Assembly: GCF_001659725.1 (NCBI RefSeq)
Contig: NZ_CP015922.1
Span: forward strand, 1,364,001-1,428,000
Source of the DNA: Polynucleobacter wuianus
GTDB lineage: Bacteria > Pseudomonadota > Gammaproteobacteria > Burkholderiales > Burkholderiaceae
DNA: 64,000 nt
Direction of reading: 5' to 3'
Under the pieces are notes generated by a model. The model saw only the letters and a list, made by a program, of their open reading frames with translations. It made no database searches and was not told where the DNA came from. Shown here in pieces: positions 7,482 through 16,341 of this stretch; within the stretch, counting starts at the first letter, position 1; the number at the start of each line of letters is the position of its first letter. A program made the position numbers and the translations under genes.

Positions 7482-10052
7482 TTGGAAATCACCCGCATTC
7501 GTATGCTACGTGGCCCCAATTTATGGAGCCGTCATACTGCTTTAGAAGCAATTGTGACTTGCGAAGTTTCTGAGCGCTCGATTGATGCGATTCCCCAATT
7601 TGAAACCAAGATTCGTGAACGCTTCCCACAACTCGGTAGCATGCGTCGCGGCGGCCATACAGAAGTTTTATCACTTGCTCATGCTCTTGAGCATGCTGCG
7701 CTAGGTCTACAAGCGCAAGCAGGTTGCCCAGTAACTTTCAGTCGCACGGTACAAACTATTGATGAGGGTGTTTACCAGGTTGTTGTTGAATACATTGAAG
7801 AAGTTGTTGGTCGCATGGCATTTGACTTTGGCTTTGCGCTGATTCAGGCAACACTGAATGATGCTCCATTTGATTTAGCTGCCGCCTTATCTGAATTAGA
7901 AGCGCTCTATGAAGATGTGCGTCTGGGACCCAGCACTGGTTCAATTGTGGATGCAGCGGTGCAACGCAATATCCCCTATCGCCGCATGACCGAAGGCAGT
8001 ATGGTGCAGTTTGGCTGGGGCAGCAAACAAAAACGGATTCAGGCAGCAGAAACCAGTGATACCAGCGCAATCGCGGAAGCGATTGCACAAGATAAAGAGC
8101 TTACCAAAAATCTACTCGCTGCTGCTGGTGTATCGGTTCCCATTGGTGAAGTAGTGACAAATGCTGATGATGCATGGCGTGCTGCTCAAAAGATTGGCGG
8201 CCCAATTGTTCTCAAACCCAAAGATGGCAACCAAGGCAAAGGTGTTGTTGCCAACATTCAGACTGAAGAAGAAGTGCGTGCTGGCTTTGAAGTGACTCAA
8301 GGGTTCGGTCGCGAGACGATTGTGGAGCGCTATCTTCCTGGGGCTGACTATCGCCTCTTGGTTGTGGGAAATCGCTTATCTGCTGCCGCTCGTCGTGAGC
8401 CAGCTCAAGTGGTAGGCGATGGCAAACATACCGTCGCAGAGCTGGTTGAAAAAGAAAATCAAAATCCCTTGCGTGGTGATGGGCATGCAACTGCATTAAC
8501 CAAGATTCGTTTTGACGATATTGCCCTTGCGCATTTAGCGAGCAATGGACTTACTCCGCAATATGTACCAAAAACTGGTGAGCGCGTTTTACTACGCAAC
8601 AATGCCAACCTGAGTACTGGCGGTACCGCTACTGATGTTACAGATGATGTTCACCCAGATGTCGCAGCAAGTGCTGTGGCAGCAGCACAAATGATTGGCC
8701 TAGATATTGCCGGTGTAGATATTCTTTGTGAATCCATCTACAAACCTCTAGAACAACAAGGCGGTGGCATTGTTGAAGTCAATGCTGCCCCAGGACTGCG
8801 TATGCACTTAAAGCCATCCTATGGCAAAGGTCGCCCAGTTGGTGAAGACATTATTAATATGATGTTCCCCCTTGGGGAAGATGGTCGCATTCCGGTTGTT
8901 GCAGTTACTGGCACCAATGGTAAGACCACTACAGTACGTTTGATTTCTCATCTGTTGAGTGAAACCGGTCTACGTGTGGGCATGACCGGAACTGATGGTG
9001 TGTATATCAACCATCGCCTCATCGATACTGGCGATTGCAGTGGTCCGAAGAGTGCTCGCAATGTATTAATGCATCCCGATGTTGATGCTGCCGTATTAGA
9101 AACCGCTCGGGGCGGCTTATTACGTGAAGGCCTCGGTTTTGATCGCTGCGAAGTAGCAGTTGTTACTAATATTGGTGAAGGTGATCACTTAGGCTTGAAC
9201 TACATCACTAGTGTTGAAGATTTAGCCATTCTGAAGCGCGTTATCGTACAAAACGTAGCACCTACTGGGGCTGCTGTTCTCAATGCTGCTGACCCGATGG
9301 TTGCCAAGATGGGTGACAAGTGTTCTGGTCGCGTGATCTTCTTTGCTCAGAACCAACATCACCCAGTAATTACCGCTCATCGTGCGAAGAACAAAAAAGT
9401 AATCTTCTTTGATGGCACCTATATTGTTGCCTCCAAAGGTTCGCGTGTGATGTATCGCTTCCCTGTCAGCGAAATTCCACTGACGCAAAATGGTGTGCTC
9501 GGCTTTCAAATTGAAAATGCCATGGCAGCCATTGGTGCCGCTTGGGCCTTAGGTCTAGATGCCGAAAAGATTGCACGTGGCTTAAATAGTTTTGAGAGTA
9601 CTGCAAATGCCGTACCAGGACGCTTTAATCAATTCAAGCACAAAGGTGCCACAGTGATTGCAGACTACGGTCACAATCCTGATGCCATGCGCGCATTAAC
9701 TAGCGCTGTAGCAGCCATGAAACCCAAGAAAAGCCATGTGGTGATTAGCGGCGCTGGCGATCGTCGCGATGAAGATATTCGCGATCTCACTAGGGTTCTG
9801 GGAAACGCTTTTGATAATGTGATTCTTTATCAAGACGCCTGCCAACGCGGCCGTGAAGATGGCGAAGTTTTAAGACTCCTACAAGAAGGTCTAGTAGGAA
9901 CAACTAAAGCCAAGGAAGTAAAAGAGATTCATGGTGAGTTCAAGGCAATTGATACCGCCTTGAGTGAAGTCTCTGAAGGCGATGTTTGCTTGATTCTGAT
10001 TGACCAAGTAGAAGAATCGCTGGCCTATCTAAAGGAAAAGGTTCAACCCTAG
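7482..10052 (+). CDS. cphA: Cyanophycin synthetase
   Basis: An 856-residue enzyme that builds the nitrogen reserve polymer multi-L-arginyl-poly-L-aspartate with ATP. Domains in order are the CphA N-terminal domain (LRGPNLWSRHTALEA), ATP-grasp at about 195-465 (VLKPKDGNQGKGV, EVNAAPGLRMHLKP), the Mur ligase central domain with intact P-loop GTNGKTTT near residue 480, and the C-terminal Mur ligase domain from about 715 (VIADYGHNPDAMRAL, GAGDRRDEDI). Length and motifs are those of an active enzyme. The start is TTG, directly after the stop of the shorter paralogue, with GGGG as a weak ribosome site. This points to translational coupling and perhaps a fixed ratio. A terminator follows. No cyanophycinase gene is in this window. 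Confidence 0.94.
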   Translation: MEITRIRMLRGPNLWSRHTALEAIVTCEVSERSIDAIPQFETKIRERFPQLGSMRRGGHTEVLSLAHALEHAALGLQAQAGCPVTFSRTVQTIDEGVYQVVVEYIEEVVGRMAFDFGFALIQATLNDAPFDLAAALSELEALYEDVRLGPSTGSIVDAAVQRNIPYRRMTEGSMVQFGWGSKQKRIQAAETSDTSAIAEAIAQDKELTKNLLAAAGVSVPIGEVVTNADDAWRAAQKIGGPIVLKPKDGNQGKGVVANIQTEEEVRAGFEVTQGFGRETIVERYLPGADYRLLVVGNRLSAAARREPAQVVGDGKHTVAELVEKENQNPLRGDGHATALTKIRFDDIALAHLASNGLTPQYVPKTGERVLLRNNANLSTGGTATDVTDDVHPDVAASAVAAAQMIGLDIAGVDILCESIYKPLEQQGGGIVEVNAAPGLRMHLKPSYGKGRPVGEDIINMMFPLGEDGRIPVVAVTGTNGKTTTVRLISHLLSETGLRVGMTGTDGVYINHRLIDTGDCSGPKSARNVLMHPDVDAAVLETARGGLLREGLGFDRCEVAVVTNIGEGDHLGLNYITSVEDLAILKRVIVQNVAPTGAAVLNAADPMVAKMGDKCSGRVIFFAQNQHHPVITAHRAKNKKVIFFDGTYIVASKGSRVMYRFPVSEIPLTQNGVLGFQIENAMAAIGAAWALGLDAEKIARGLNSFESTANAVPGRFNQFKHKGATVIADYGHNPDAMRALTSAVAAMKPKKSHVVISGAGDRRDEDIRDLTRVLGNAFDNVILYQDACQRGREDGEVLRLLQEGLVGTTKAKEVKEIHGEFKAIDTALSEVSEGDVCLILIDQVEESLAYLKEKVQP

Positions 10053-10081
10053 AGTTTTCGTAATCTATGAACTCAGAAACA

Positions 10082-10111
10082 AAAAAACCCAATCGTCTGA
10101 TTGGGTTTTTG
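10082..10111. terminator. Bidirectional intrinsic terminator between cphA and fbp
   Basis: AAAACCCAATC (10084-10094) and GATTGGGTTTT (10099-10109) form an 11-bp stem with a GTCT loop and A/T runs on both sides. The two convergent genes share it. Confidence 0.9.
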
Positions 10112-10137
10112 CTTTTCGGAAGAACTGCAGTCTTTAA

Positions 10138-11136
10138 TTAAGAGTGGTAATGACGCAGACGATCAATCTCTTCTTTAGATCCCAACATTACCGATACACG
10201 CTCATGCAAATCGGTAGGCTGCAAATCCATGATGATGTCTTTGCCGTTGGTAGACGCCCCGCCCGCCTGCTCAACCAAGAAGCTCATTGGGTTAGCCTCG
10301 TACATCAAGCGCAATTTGCCAGGCTTATGGGGCTCTCGTTGATCCCATGGATACATAAAGACACCACCGCGTGAGAGCACACGATGTACATCAGCCACCA
10401 TCGAGGCAATCCAACGCATATTGAAATCTTTTTCACGGGTCCCACCTACACCAGCCAAGCACTCTTCAACATAGCGACGTACTGGATCGGCCCAGTGACG
10501 CATATTCGACATATTGATTGCAAATTCTTTGGTGGAATGTGCAATAGTGACTGCATCTTTAATTAACAGGAATTCGCCAGTCACCTTATTTAAGGTGAAC
10601 ATCACTACACCATCGCCCAAAGTCAAAGCCATCGTTGTTTGAGGGCCATAGACTACATAACCAGCTGCAACCTGATGGCGACCCGATAACAAGAAATCAG
10701 CAGTTTGTAATGGCGCCTGTGGATCTTGTTTTTTGAGAATGGAGAAGATCGTACCAATAGATACATTCACATCAATATTAGATGAACCATCCAATGGATC
10801 AAACAATAAAAGATAGTCTCCAGTACCTTGCACGGGCACGGGCAATTCCATTTCTTCAGAAGCCAGACCAGCAAGCGACTTACAACCCTTCACGCCATCG
10901 ATTAATAAATCATTGGCAATGATGTCTAACTTTTGCTGAACCTCACCCTGTACGTTACCCGTACCGGCAGAGCCCAATAAACCAATCAAGGCGCCCTGCG
11001 CCACTTCGTGACTTAAGGTGGAGCAGGTGCTAACAACAGCAGTCAGCAAGTCTTGCAGTCCAGCAGGAATTGCAGCACCACTCGGTTTAGCGGTTGCTAG
11101 ATATTGCTTGAAATTAATGTGGGTACTAGAAGACAA
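10138..11136 (-). CDS. fbp: Fructose-1,6-bisphosphatase, class 1
   Basis: A 332-residue cytoplasmic enzyme that removes the 1-phosphate of fructose 1,6-bisphosphate in gluconeogenesis. The metal and substrate motif DPLDGSSNIDVN lies near residue 115, with the preceding acidic segment EEMELPVP. The downstream segments RWIASMVADVHR and GGVFMYPWDQ are typical of the class 1 family. Length is normal. GGAG precedes the ATG. It is a single-gene unit between the cphA terminator and the vapBC region. The enzyme fits a cell living on C2-C4 acids such as oxalate and malonate, which need gluconeogenesis. Confidence 0.96.
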   Translation of the reverse strand: MSSSTHINFKQYLATAKPSGAAIPAGLQDLLTAVVSTCSTLSHEVAQGALIGLLGSAGTGNVQGEVQQKLDIIANDLLIDGVKGCKSLAGLASEEMELPVPVQGTGDYLLLFDPLDGSSNIDVNVSIGTIFSILKKQDPQAPLQTADFLLSGRHQVAAGYVVYGPQTTMALTLGDGVVMFTLNKVTGEFLLIKDAVTIAHSTKEFAINMSNMRHWADPVRRYVEECLAGVGGTREKDFNMRWIASMVADVHRVLSRGGVFMYPWDQREPHKPGKLRLMYEANPMSFLVEQAGGASTNGKDIIMDLQPTDLHERVSVMLGSKEEIDRLRHYHS

Positions 11137-11281
11137 AACGATTTCTCCAAGACGCTAGTGAGGTGGGATAGGGGTCTATTTTGCCTTGTAATTACAGTCT
11201 CATCGAAAAATAGGTATCTATAAACCCAAAAATGCTACTTACCGACTATTAAAGGTATTTACGATCATTTATGATGTTTTA

Positions 11282-11310
11282 ATTGATGTTATTATGCATC
11301 AATATTGATG
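11282..11310. promoter_or_regulatory. Putative VapB operator with ATTGATG repeats
   Basis: ATTGATG (11282-11288), its inverted copy CATCAAT (11297-11303) and a further direct copy ATTGATG (11304-11310) lie 12-40 bases ahead of the vapB start. Autoregulation at such repeats is usual for type II toxin-antitoxin operons. The last repeat runs into the ribosome site GAGGAG. Confidence 0.5.
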
Positions 11311-11321
11311 AGGAGTAAGTA

Positions 11322-11525
11322 ATGAGAACCACCGTAACTATTGATGATGATCTATATCAAAGCGGTCTAGAGCTTGCTGATCCTGGCATGGATAAGGCAG
11401 ACCTTTTCCGTGAAGCGATGAATGTTTTTATTCGAGTGCAAATTGCTAAAAGGCTAGCTGCCTTAGGCGGGAAAGCGCCGCAAATGAAAAGTATTCCTCG
11501 ACGCAAATCCAATGGCGCTCAATAA
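11322..11525 (+). CDS. vapB: Type II antitoxin, VapB family
   Basis: A 67-residue protein beginning MRTTVTIDDDLYQSGLELA, the ribbon-helix-helix pattern of VapB antitoxins of the MRTTVTID class. The first part would dimerise and bind the operator, and the basic C-terminal tail (about residues 45-67) would wrap the toxin. GAGGAG lies at a normal distance from the ATG. The toxin gene begins three bases after its stop codon. ATTGATG repeats upstream suggest autoregulation. Identity with a particular VapB subfamily cannot be fixed without a search. Confidence 0.85.
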   Translation: MRTTVTIDDDLYQSGLELADPGMDKADLFREAMNVFIRVQIAKRLAALGGKAPQMKSIPRRKSNGAQ

Positions 11526-11527
11526 AT

Positions 11528-11911
11528 ATGACAATGATTTTGGCGGATACCTCGGTATGGGTAGCTCACTTCAGAAAATCTAATCCATTATTTATATCTT
11601 TACTAACAAATGATCGAATACTCTGTCATCCGCTAGTTTTGATTGAGCTAGCATGCGGATCCCCGCCTTCACCACGCTTAAGAACGATTAGCGATGTCAA
11701 ACGATTGCAGCAAGCAACCGTAGCCACTACTGAAGAAACATTACAGTTCATTGAAGCGCATAAACTTTATGAGTCAGGATGCGGAGCGATTGATGTATCG
11801 CTACTTGCCTCTACCCTTCTATCTGAAAATGCACTCATTTGGACTTTTGATAAACATCTTGAATCGCTTGCTAGTCTGCTTGGCATCTCTTATAACCAGC
11901 AGCTTCACTAG
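11528..11911 (+). CDS. vapC: Type II toxin VapC, PIN-domain ribonuclease
   Basis: A 127-residue PIN-domain protein. The acidic residues expected for the metal site are visible: D in ILADTSVW near the start, E in LVLIELACG near residue 40, D in CGAIDVSLLAS near 90 and D in WTFDKHLE near 108. VapC toxins cut tRNA or rRNA when freed from VapB. A second ATG six bases downstream of the first could also serve as start. The 3' end faces pepN with 15 bases between the stop codons and no clear terminator. The pair looks like a small accessory insertion between housekeeping genes, but no repeats mark its ends. Confidence 0.9.
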   Translation: MTMILADTSVWVAHFRKSNPLFISLLTNDRILCHPLVLIELACGSPPSPRLRTISDVKRLQQATVATTEETLQFIEAHKLYESGCGAIDVSLLASTLLSENALIWTFDKHLESLASLLGISYNQQLH

Positions 11912-11926
11912 TAAAGTCTTTCAAAA

Positions 11927-14536
11927 TCAGTTCCCCAAAGCCTTACCAATAACCTCTCGTACATCTGGTGAAAGGGTTGGACAAGCAGCAACCCGCTCCA
12001 ATGCCGCTTTCATTTGGCTTTGATAAGGCTGCGCAAATAAGCGCCAACGATCTAAGGCTCTTGCCAGACGAGCAGCAACTTGCGGGTTGATTGGGTCTAG
12101 AGCGAGCACGCTCTCTGCCCAGAACGCATAACCACTGCCATCAGCCTGATGAAAGCTTGCAGGATTATTGGCACAGAAGGCATGAATTACGCTACGTGCA
12201 CGGTTTGGATTGTTTAATTTGAAGGCTGGATGTTCACGCAATCGTTTGACATCAGCTAGCGTTGACTCAAGACCATCAACCGGTGGACGACTCGATTGCA
12301 ATGCAAACCATTTATCAATGACTAAAGTATCATTAGCAAAACGACTAAAGAAATCATTTAAACAATCATTTGCGCCCTTAGCACCATGAATGACTAACGC
12401 CGCGAATGCCGCATAGCGATCGGTCATATTGTCAGCAATCTGATATTGATTGATCGCCATTGGCGCCCAAATCTTAGGATCAGCTTCCAGCAACATACTG
12501 AGCGCCAAGTTCTTTAATGCGCGCTTACCAGAATCTTGAGCATCAGATTTAAATGGTCCGGGTGTTTGGTTCTGCTGATACAGCGCAGCCCACTCAAGCT
12601 GAAGCTGCTTAGCAATTTCTCTACGGAAAGCACGGCGGGCAGTAAAGATTTGTTGTGGATCTACACTTGAGCACTGCTCATACAAATAAGACTCAGCAGG
12701 CAAAGTGAGGGCCAGCTCTTTAAACGCAGGATCGAGCTCAGGATCTAGTAATAGGTTTCGATACGCATTCATCAGCGCAGCATCAGGCAAGCGATTGTTC
12801 AGAATCATTTGCATAGCCAGCTTCTGACCCGCCTCCCAACGATTAAAAGGATCGTCATCACTAGAGAGCAAGCTCAGAAGATCAGCTTCGCTTTGCTCGA
12901 AATCTAAATGGATTGGAGCAGAAAAATTACGGTTAATTGATAAAACAGGACGCTCAGCGATATTGTCAAAAGTCCAAGATTGGGTGGGCTCAGTTAATCC
13001 TAGTAATTGTTCTGGTAGGTCATTGGCTGAAGTAATCAAGCGCATTTTCAATGGAATATGAAATGGCTTTTTCTCAGGCTGTGCAGGTGTAGGGGCGCAA
13101 CTTTGGGTCAGCATGAGGTGATACTGCTTTTTGGCAGGGTCATACATCTCCTCTACTTTGACTCTTGGTGTGCCAGCTTGGCTGTACCAGTTTCTGAACT
13201 GAGTTAGATCTTTGCCGTTGGCATCAGCCATTGCAGCCAAGAAGTCATCACAAGTCACCGCTTGTCCATCGTGGAGCTTGAAATACAAATCCATCCCTTT
13301 GCGGAAACCATCTCTACCGAGCAAGGTTTGATACATCCGCACCACCTCAGAGCCCTTCTCATACACGGTAACGGTATAGAAGTTATTAATTTCTTGATAC
13401 TCATCAGGGCGAATAGGATGAGCCATCGGACCCGCATCTTCTGGAAACTGCAGCTGACGTAACAGTCGCACATCTTCAATACGCTTTACCGCCCTACCAG
13501 ACTCACTACCCATTTGATCTGCAGAGAACTCTTGATCTCTGAATACTGTTAAGCCTTCTTTGAGAGAAAGCTGGAACCAATCTTGGCAGGTCACACGGTT
13601 ACCGGTCCAGTTATGGAAGTACTCATGTGCAACCACGCTTTCAATATTGGCAAAGTCAGCATCTGTTGCAGTTTCTGGTTGTGCAAGAACAAACTTGGTA
13701 TTGAAAATATTCAAACCCTTGTTCTCCATCGCCCCCATATTGAAGTCGCTAACAGCAACAATCATGAAGCGTTCGAGATCTAACTCAAGGCCAAAGCGCT
13801 TTTCATCCCAATGAATCGAGGCAATTAAAGAATCCATTGCATGACGAGTCTTTTTCAGGTCATGCGGCTCAACCCAGATTTGCAAGAGTTTCTTAGCACC
13901 GCTACTAGTGGTAATCGTTTCTTCTATGCACTCCAGCTTGCCTGCTACCAGGGCAAATAAATAAGATGGTTTAGGGAATGGATCTTCCCAAGTCGCGCTA
14001 TGCCATCCATTAGGCAGCTTCTCTTCTTTTAATAAATTGCCATTGGAAAGCAATACAGGACACTCTGCTTCACGCGCTTGCAACGTGACGCGATAGCGCG
14101 CCATCACATCTGGTCTATCCAAGAAGTAAGTAATCTTGCGAAAGCCCTCTGCTTCACATTGAGTGAAAAAGTTCCCATTAGAGACATACAAACCCATCAA
14201 GGTCGTATTTTTTTCTGGAACGCAGATACAAATGATCTCTAATACAAACTGATCTTTACCCTCATTTGGTAAAGAGCGAATCGTTAAGGCTTCTGGGGTA
14301 AGCTCAAAATGGCGATGCGCCTCGCCATTGATTCGCAGACTGACAAACTCCAGTTCTTGACCTGCTAATACCAGTGGTGCGCCAGGCTCAAAACTCTTTC
14401 CCGGTATTACTTCAATTTTGCTTTTAACAATCGTGCGGGCTGGATCTAAAGCAATATCCAATTCCACTTGGTCAAAGGTATAAACAGGGGGACGGTATTC
14501 GAGCCTTCGAAAGCTCTGAGGTAGATCAGTTTTCAT
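11927..14536 (-). CDS. pepN: Aminopeptidase N, M1 family
   Basis: An 869-residue zinc metallopeptidase that removes N-terminal residues from peptides in the cytoplasm. The exopeptidase motif GAMENKG lies near residue 269. The zinc motif HEYFHNWTGN lies near 306, with the third ligand in LKEGLTVFRDQEFS about 18-20 residues later. Length matches the E. coli enzyme (about 870). The C-terminal half is the helical domain typical of the family. It appears to be a single-gene unit. Confidence 0.96.
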   Translation of the reverse strand: MKTDLPQSFRRLEYRPPVYTFDQVELDIALDPARTIVKSKIEVIPGKSFEPGAPLVLAGQELEFVSLRINGEAHRHFELTPEALTIRSLPNEGKDQFVLEIICICVPEKNTTLMGLYVSNGNFFTQCEAEGFRKITYFLDRPDVMARYRVTLQAREAECPVLLSNGNLLKEEKLPNGWHSATWEDPFPKPSYLFALVAGKLECIEETITTSSGAKKLLQIWVEPHDLKKTRHAMDSLIASIHWDEKRFGLELDLERFMIVAVSDFNMGAMENKGLNIFNTKFVLAQPETATDADFANIESVVAHEYFHNWTGNRVTCQDWFQLSLKEGLTVFRDQEFSADQMGSESGRAVKRIEDVRLLRQLQFPEDAGPMAHPIRPDEYQEINNFYTVTVYEKGSEVVRMYQTLLGRDGFRKGMDLYFKLHDGQAVTCDDFLAAMADANGKDLTQFRNWYSQAGTPRVKVEEMYDPAKKQYHLMLTQSCAPTPAQPEKKPFHIPLKMRLITSANDLPEQLLGLTEPTQSWTFDNIAERPVLSINRNFSAPIHLDFEQSEADLLSLLSSDDDPFNRWEAGQKLAMQMILNNRLPDAALMNAYRNLLLDPELDPAFKELALTLPAESYLYEQCSSVDPQQIFTARRAFRREIAKQLQLEWAALYQQNQTPGPFKSDAQDSGKRALKNLALSMLLEADPKIWAPMAINQYQIADNMTDRYAAFAALVIHGAKGANDCLNDFFSRFANDTLVIDKWFALQSSRPPVDGLESTLADVKRLREHPAFKLNNPNRARSVIHAFCANNPASFHQADGSGYAFWAESVLALDPINPQVAARLARALDRWRLFAQPYQSQMKAALERVAACPTLSPDVREVIGKALGN

Positions 14537-14580
14537 CTGATTATTTTAAGTCTTGAAGCCAGGCAATGCAGAGGAGTGAA

Positions 14581-15156
14581 TTAACTCCACACTAGGGTTG
14601 CTATGCCAATAGCAATAAAGCTTACTGCAGCAACAGCATGTACCCATTTGATCGGCATACGCCGGGTAAATTTCTGACCAATCCAAACCGCTGGGGCATT
14701 GGCCAACATCATCCCCAATGTGGTGCCTAACGTTACCGAAATGACATCTTCATATCGAGCGCCCAATGCAATCGTTGCAATCTGTGTTTTATCACCCATC
14801 TCAGCCAAGAAGAACAACACAACTGTCAATGTAAAAACTTGGAAGGCGCGATCGGCCACTTTAGAGCCTGCCGCATCATCAATGTGATCGGGAACCAAAA
14901 GCCATAAACCAATACCCAGAAAGCTAGCACCTAAAATCCAGCGCATCACGTCAGGAGAAATTAAAGTCATCAGCCAATGCCCGAGTAGGGCGGCGCAAGC
15001 ATGATTTGCAACTGTCGCAATAAAAATACCGGCAATGATGGCTAGCGCCTGCTTGGGGTAGCGAGCGGCTAGCATCAAAGAAAGTAATTGGGTTTTGTCA
15101 CCCATCTCCGCCAATGCAACAACACCAGCGGAGAGGGTTAAAGCTGAAAAGTCCAT
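14581..15156 (-). CDS. GDT1/TMEM165 family transporter (UPF0016), probable manganese exporter
   Basis: A 191-residue membrane protein with two copies of the family signature E-x-G-D-K-T (AEMGDKTQLL near residue 17 and AEMGDKTQIA near 118), each in a hydrophobic repeat of about three helices. Members move divalent cations, and bacterial ones (MneA type) export Mn2+; this is family knowledge. No manganese riboswitch is visible in the 54-bp gap to ald upstream. It may be co-transcribed with ald and the permease, or have its own promoter inside the end of ald. Confidence 0.85.
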   Translation of the reverse strand: MDFSALTLSAGVVALAEMGDKTQLLSLMLAARYPKQALAIIAGIFIATVANHACAALLGHWLMTLISPDVMRWILGASFLGIGLWLLVPDHIDDAAGSKVADRAFQVFTLTVVLFFLAEMGDKTQIATIALGARYEDVISVTLGTTLGMMLANAPAVWIGQKFTRRMPIKWVHAVAAVSFIAIGIATLVWS

Positions 15157-15210
15157 GGATCTTCTGATATGAATAAGTTTGTATTCAACCAGTTTAAATC
15201 CTCAATATGA

Positions 15211-16329
15211 CTAAGCCACAAAAAGCTCCTCTGCCAGTGAAAAGTCTAGGCCCTGAGCTTGAGCAACGGGCTTGGAGGTCAAAACACCTTTATGAATACT
15301 CAAGCCATTACGCAAGTGATGATCAATAGCTAGTGCTTTCACAATCCCGCGATTCGCCAAAGCCTCCACAAAAGGGTAAGTCGCATTGGTAAGCGCGAAG
15401 GTTGAAGTTCTGGCAACGGCGCCCGGCATATTCGCTACACAGTAGTGCAGCACCCCATCAACTAAAAAAGTGGGATCTGCATGAGTAGTAGGTTTAGACG
15501 TTTCAAAGCAACCGCCTTGATCAATCGCTACATCCACAACCACCGCACCCGCTTTCATTTTCTTCACCATCTCATGGCTTACTAATTTTGGCGCTGCACC
15601 GCCCGGCAGCAATACGGCACCAATCACCACATCAGCCTCACACACCTCCTGTTCAATGAGCAAACTATCAGAATAAAAAGTCCGCACGCGATTGCCATAG
15701 AACATGTCAATTTGGCGCAGACGATCAATATCGCGATCAAAAATACAAACATCTGCGCCCATACCTACCGCTATTTGTAAAGCATTGCGACCTACAACAC
15801 CACCACCCAGAATCACAATTTTTGCTGGTGATACACCCGGCACACCAGCCATTAAAACACCTAAGCCTCCTTGAGTTTTTTCTAAATGGGATGCAGCAGC
15901 TTGTATCGACATTCGTCCTGCTACCTCACTCATTGGAGCAAGTAAGGGCAATGCACCATTGATAGCGGTAACCGTCTCATAGGCTATACAGGTTGCGCCA
16001 GATCCCAATAAGGCTCTGGTTTGAACTGGGTCTGGGGCAAGATGCAAATAGGTGAATAGAATTTGATCTTCACGCAACATGGCACATTCCTGTGGCTGAG
16101 GCTCTTTCACCTTCACAATCATTTCTGCTTTTTGAAATACTTCGGCAGCGCTATTGATCAAAGTAGCACCCGCAATCCGATAAGACTCATCACTGAGACC
16201 AATTTGCATACCCGCGCCTCTTTGAACTAAGACCGAATGTCCCTGTCGACATAACCCACTGACATTGCCTGGGGTGAGACCCACCCGAAACTCATTATTT
16301 TTTACTTCCTGTGGAACGCCAATAATCAT
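15211..16329 (-). CDS. ald: Alanine dehydrogenase
   Basis: A 372-residue NAD-dependent enzyme that interconverts L-alanine and pyruvate plus ammonia. Visible family features are the start MIIGVPQEVKNNEFRVGLTP, the lysine in IVKVKEPQ (about 75), the histidine in LFTYLHLAPD (about 96), the Rossmann motif ILGGGVVGRNA (about 172-182) and the C-terminal segment MPGAVARTSTFALTNAT. Length is standard. The permease gene lies only 12 bases upstream on the same strand, so uptake and deamination of alanine probably form one operon. Confidence 0.95.
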   Translation of the reverse strand: MIIGVPQEVKNNEFRVGLTPGNVSGLCRQGHSVLVQRGAGMQIGLSDESYRIAGATLINSAAEVFQKAEMIVKVKEPQPQECAMLREDQILFTYLHLAPDPVQTRALLGSGATCIAYETVTAINGALPLLAPMSEVAGRMSIQAAASHLEKTQGGLGVLMAGVPGVSPAKIVILGGGVVGRNALQIAVGMGADVCIFDRDIDRLRQIDMFYGNRVRTFYSDSLLIEQEVCEADVVIGAVLLPGGAAPKLVSHEMVKKMKAGAVVVDVAIDQGGCFETSKPTTHADPTFLVDGVLHYCVANMPGAVARTSTFALTNATYPFVEALANRGIVKALAIDHHLRNGLSIHKGVLTSKPVAQAQGLDFSLAEELFVA

Positions 16330-16341
16330 TGCTATCTCCTT

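Noticed and set aside
14581..15210. Manganese (yybP-ykoY) riboswitch ahead of the GDT1-type gene
   Set aside because: The 54-bp gap is too short and lacks the conserved loop sequences.
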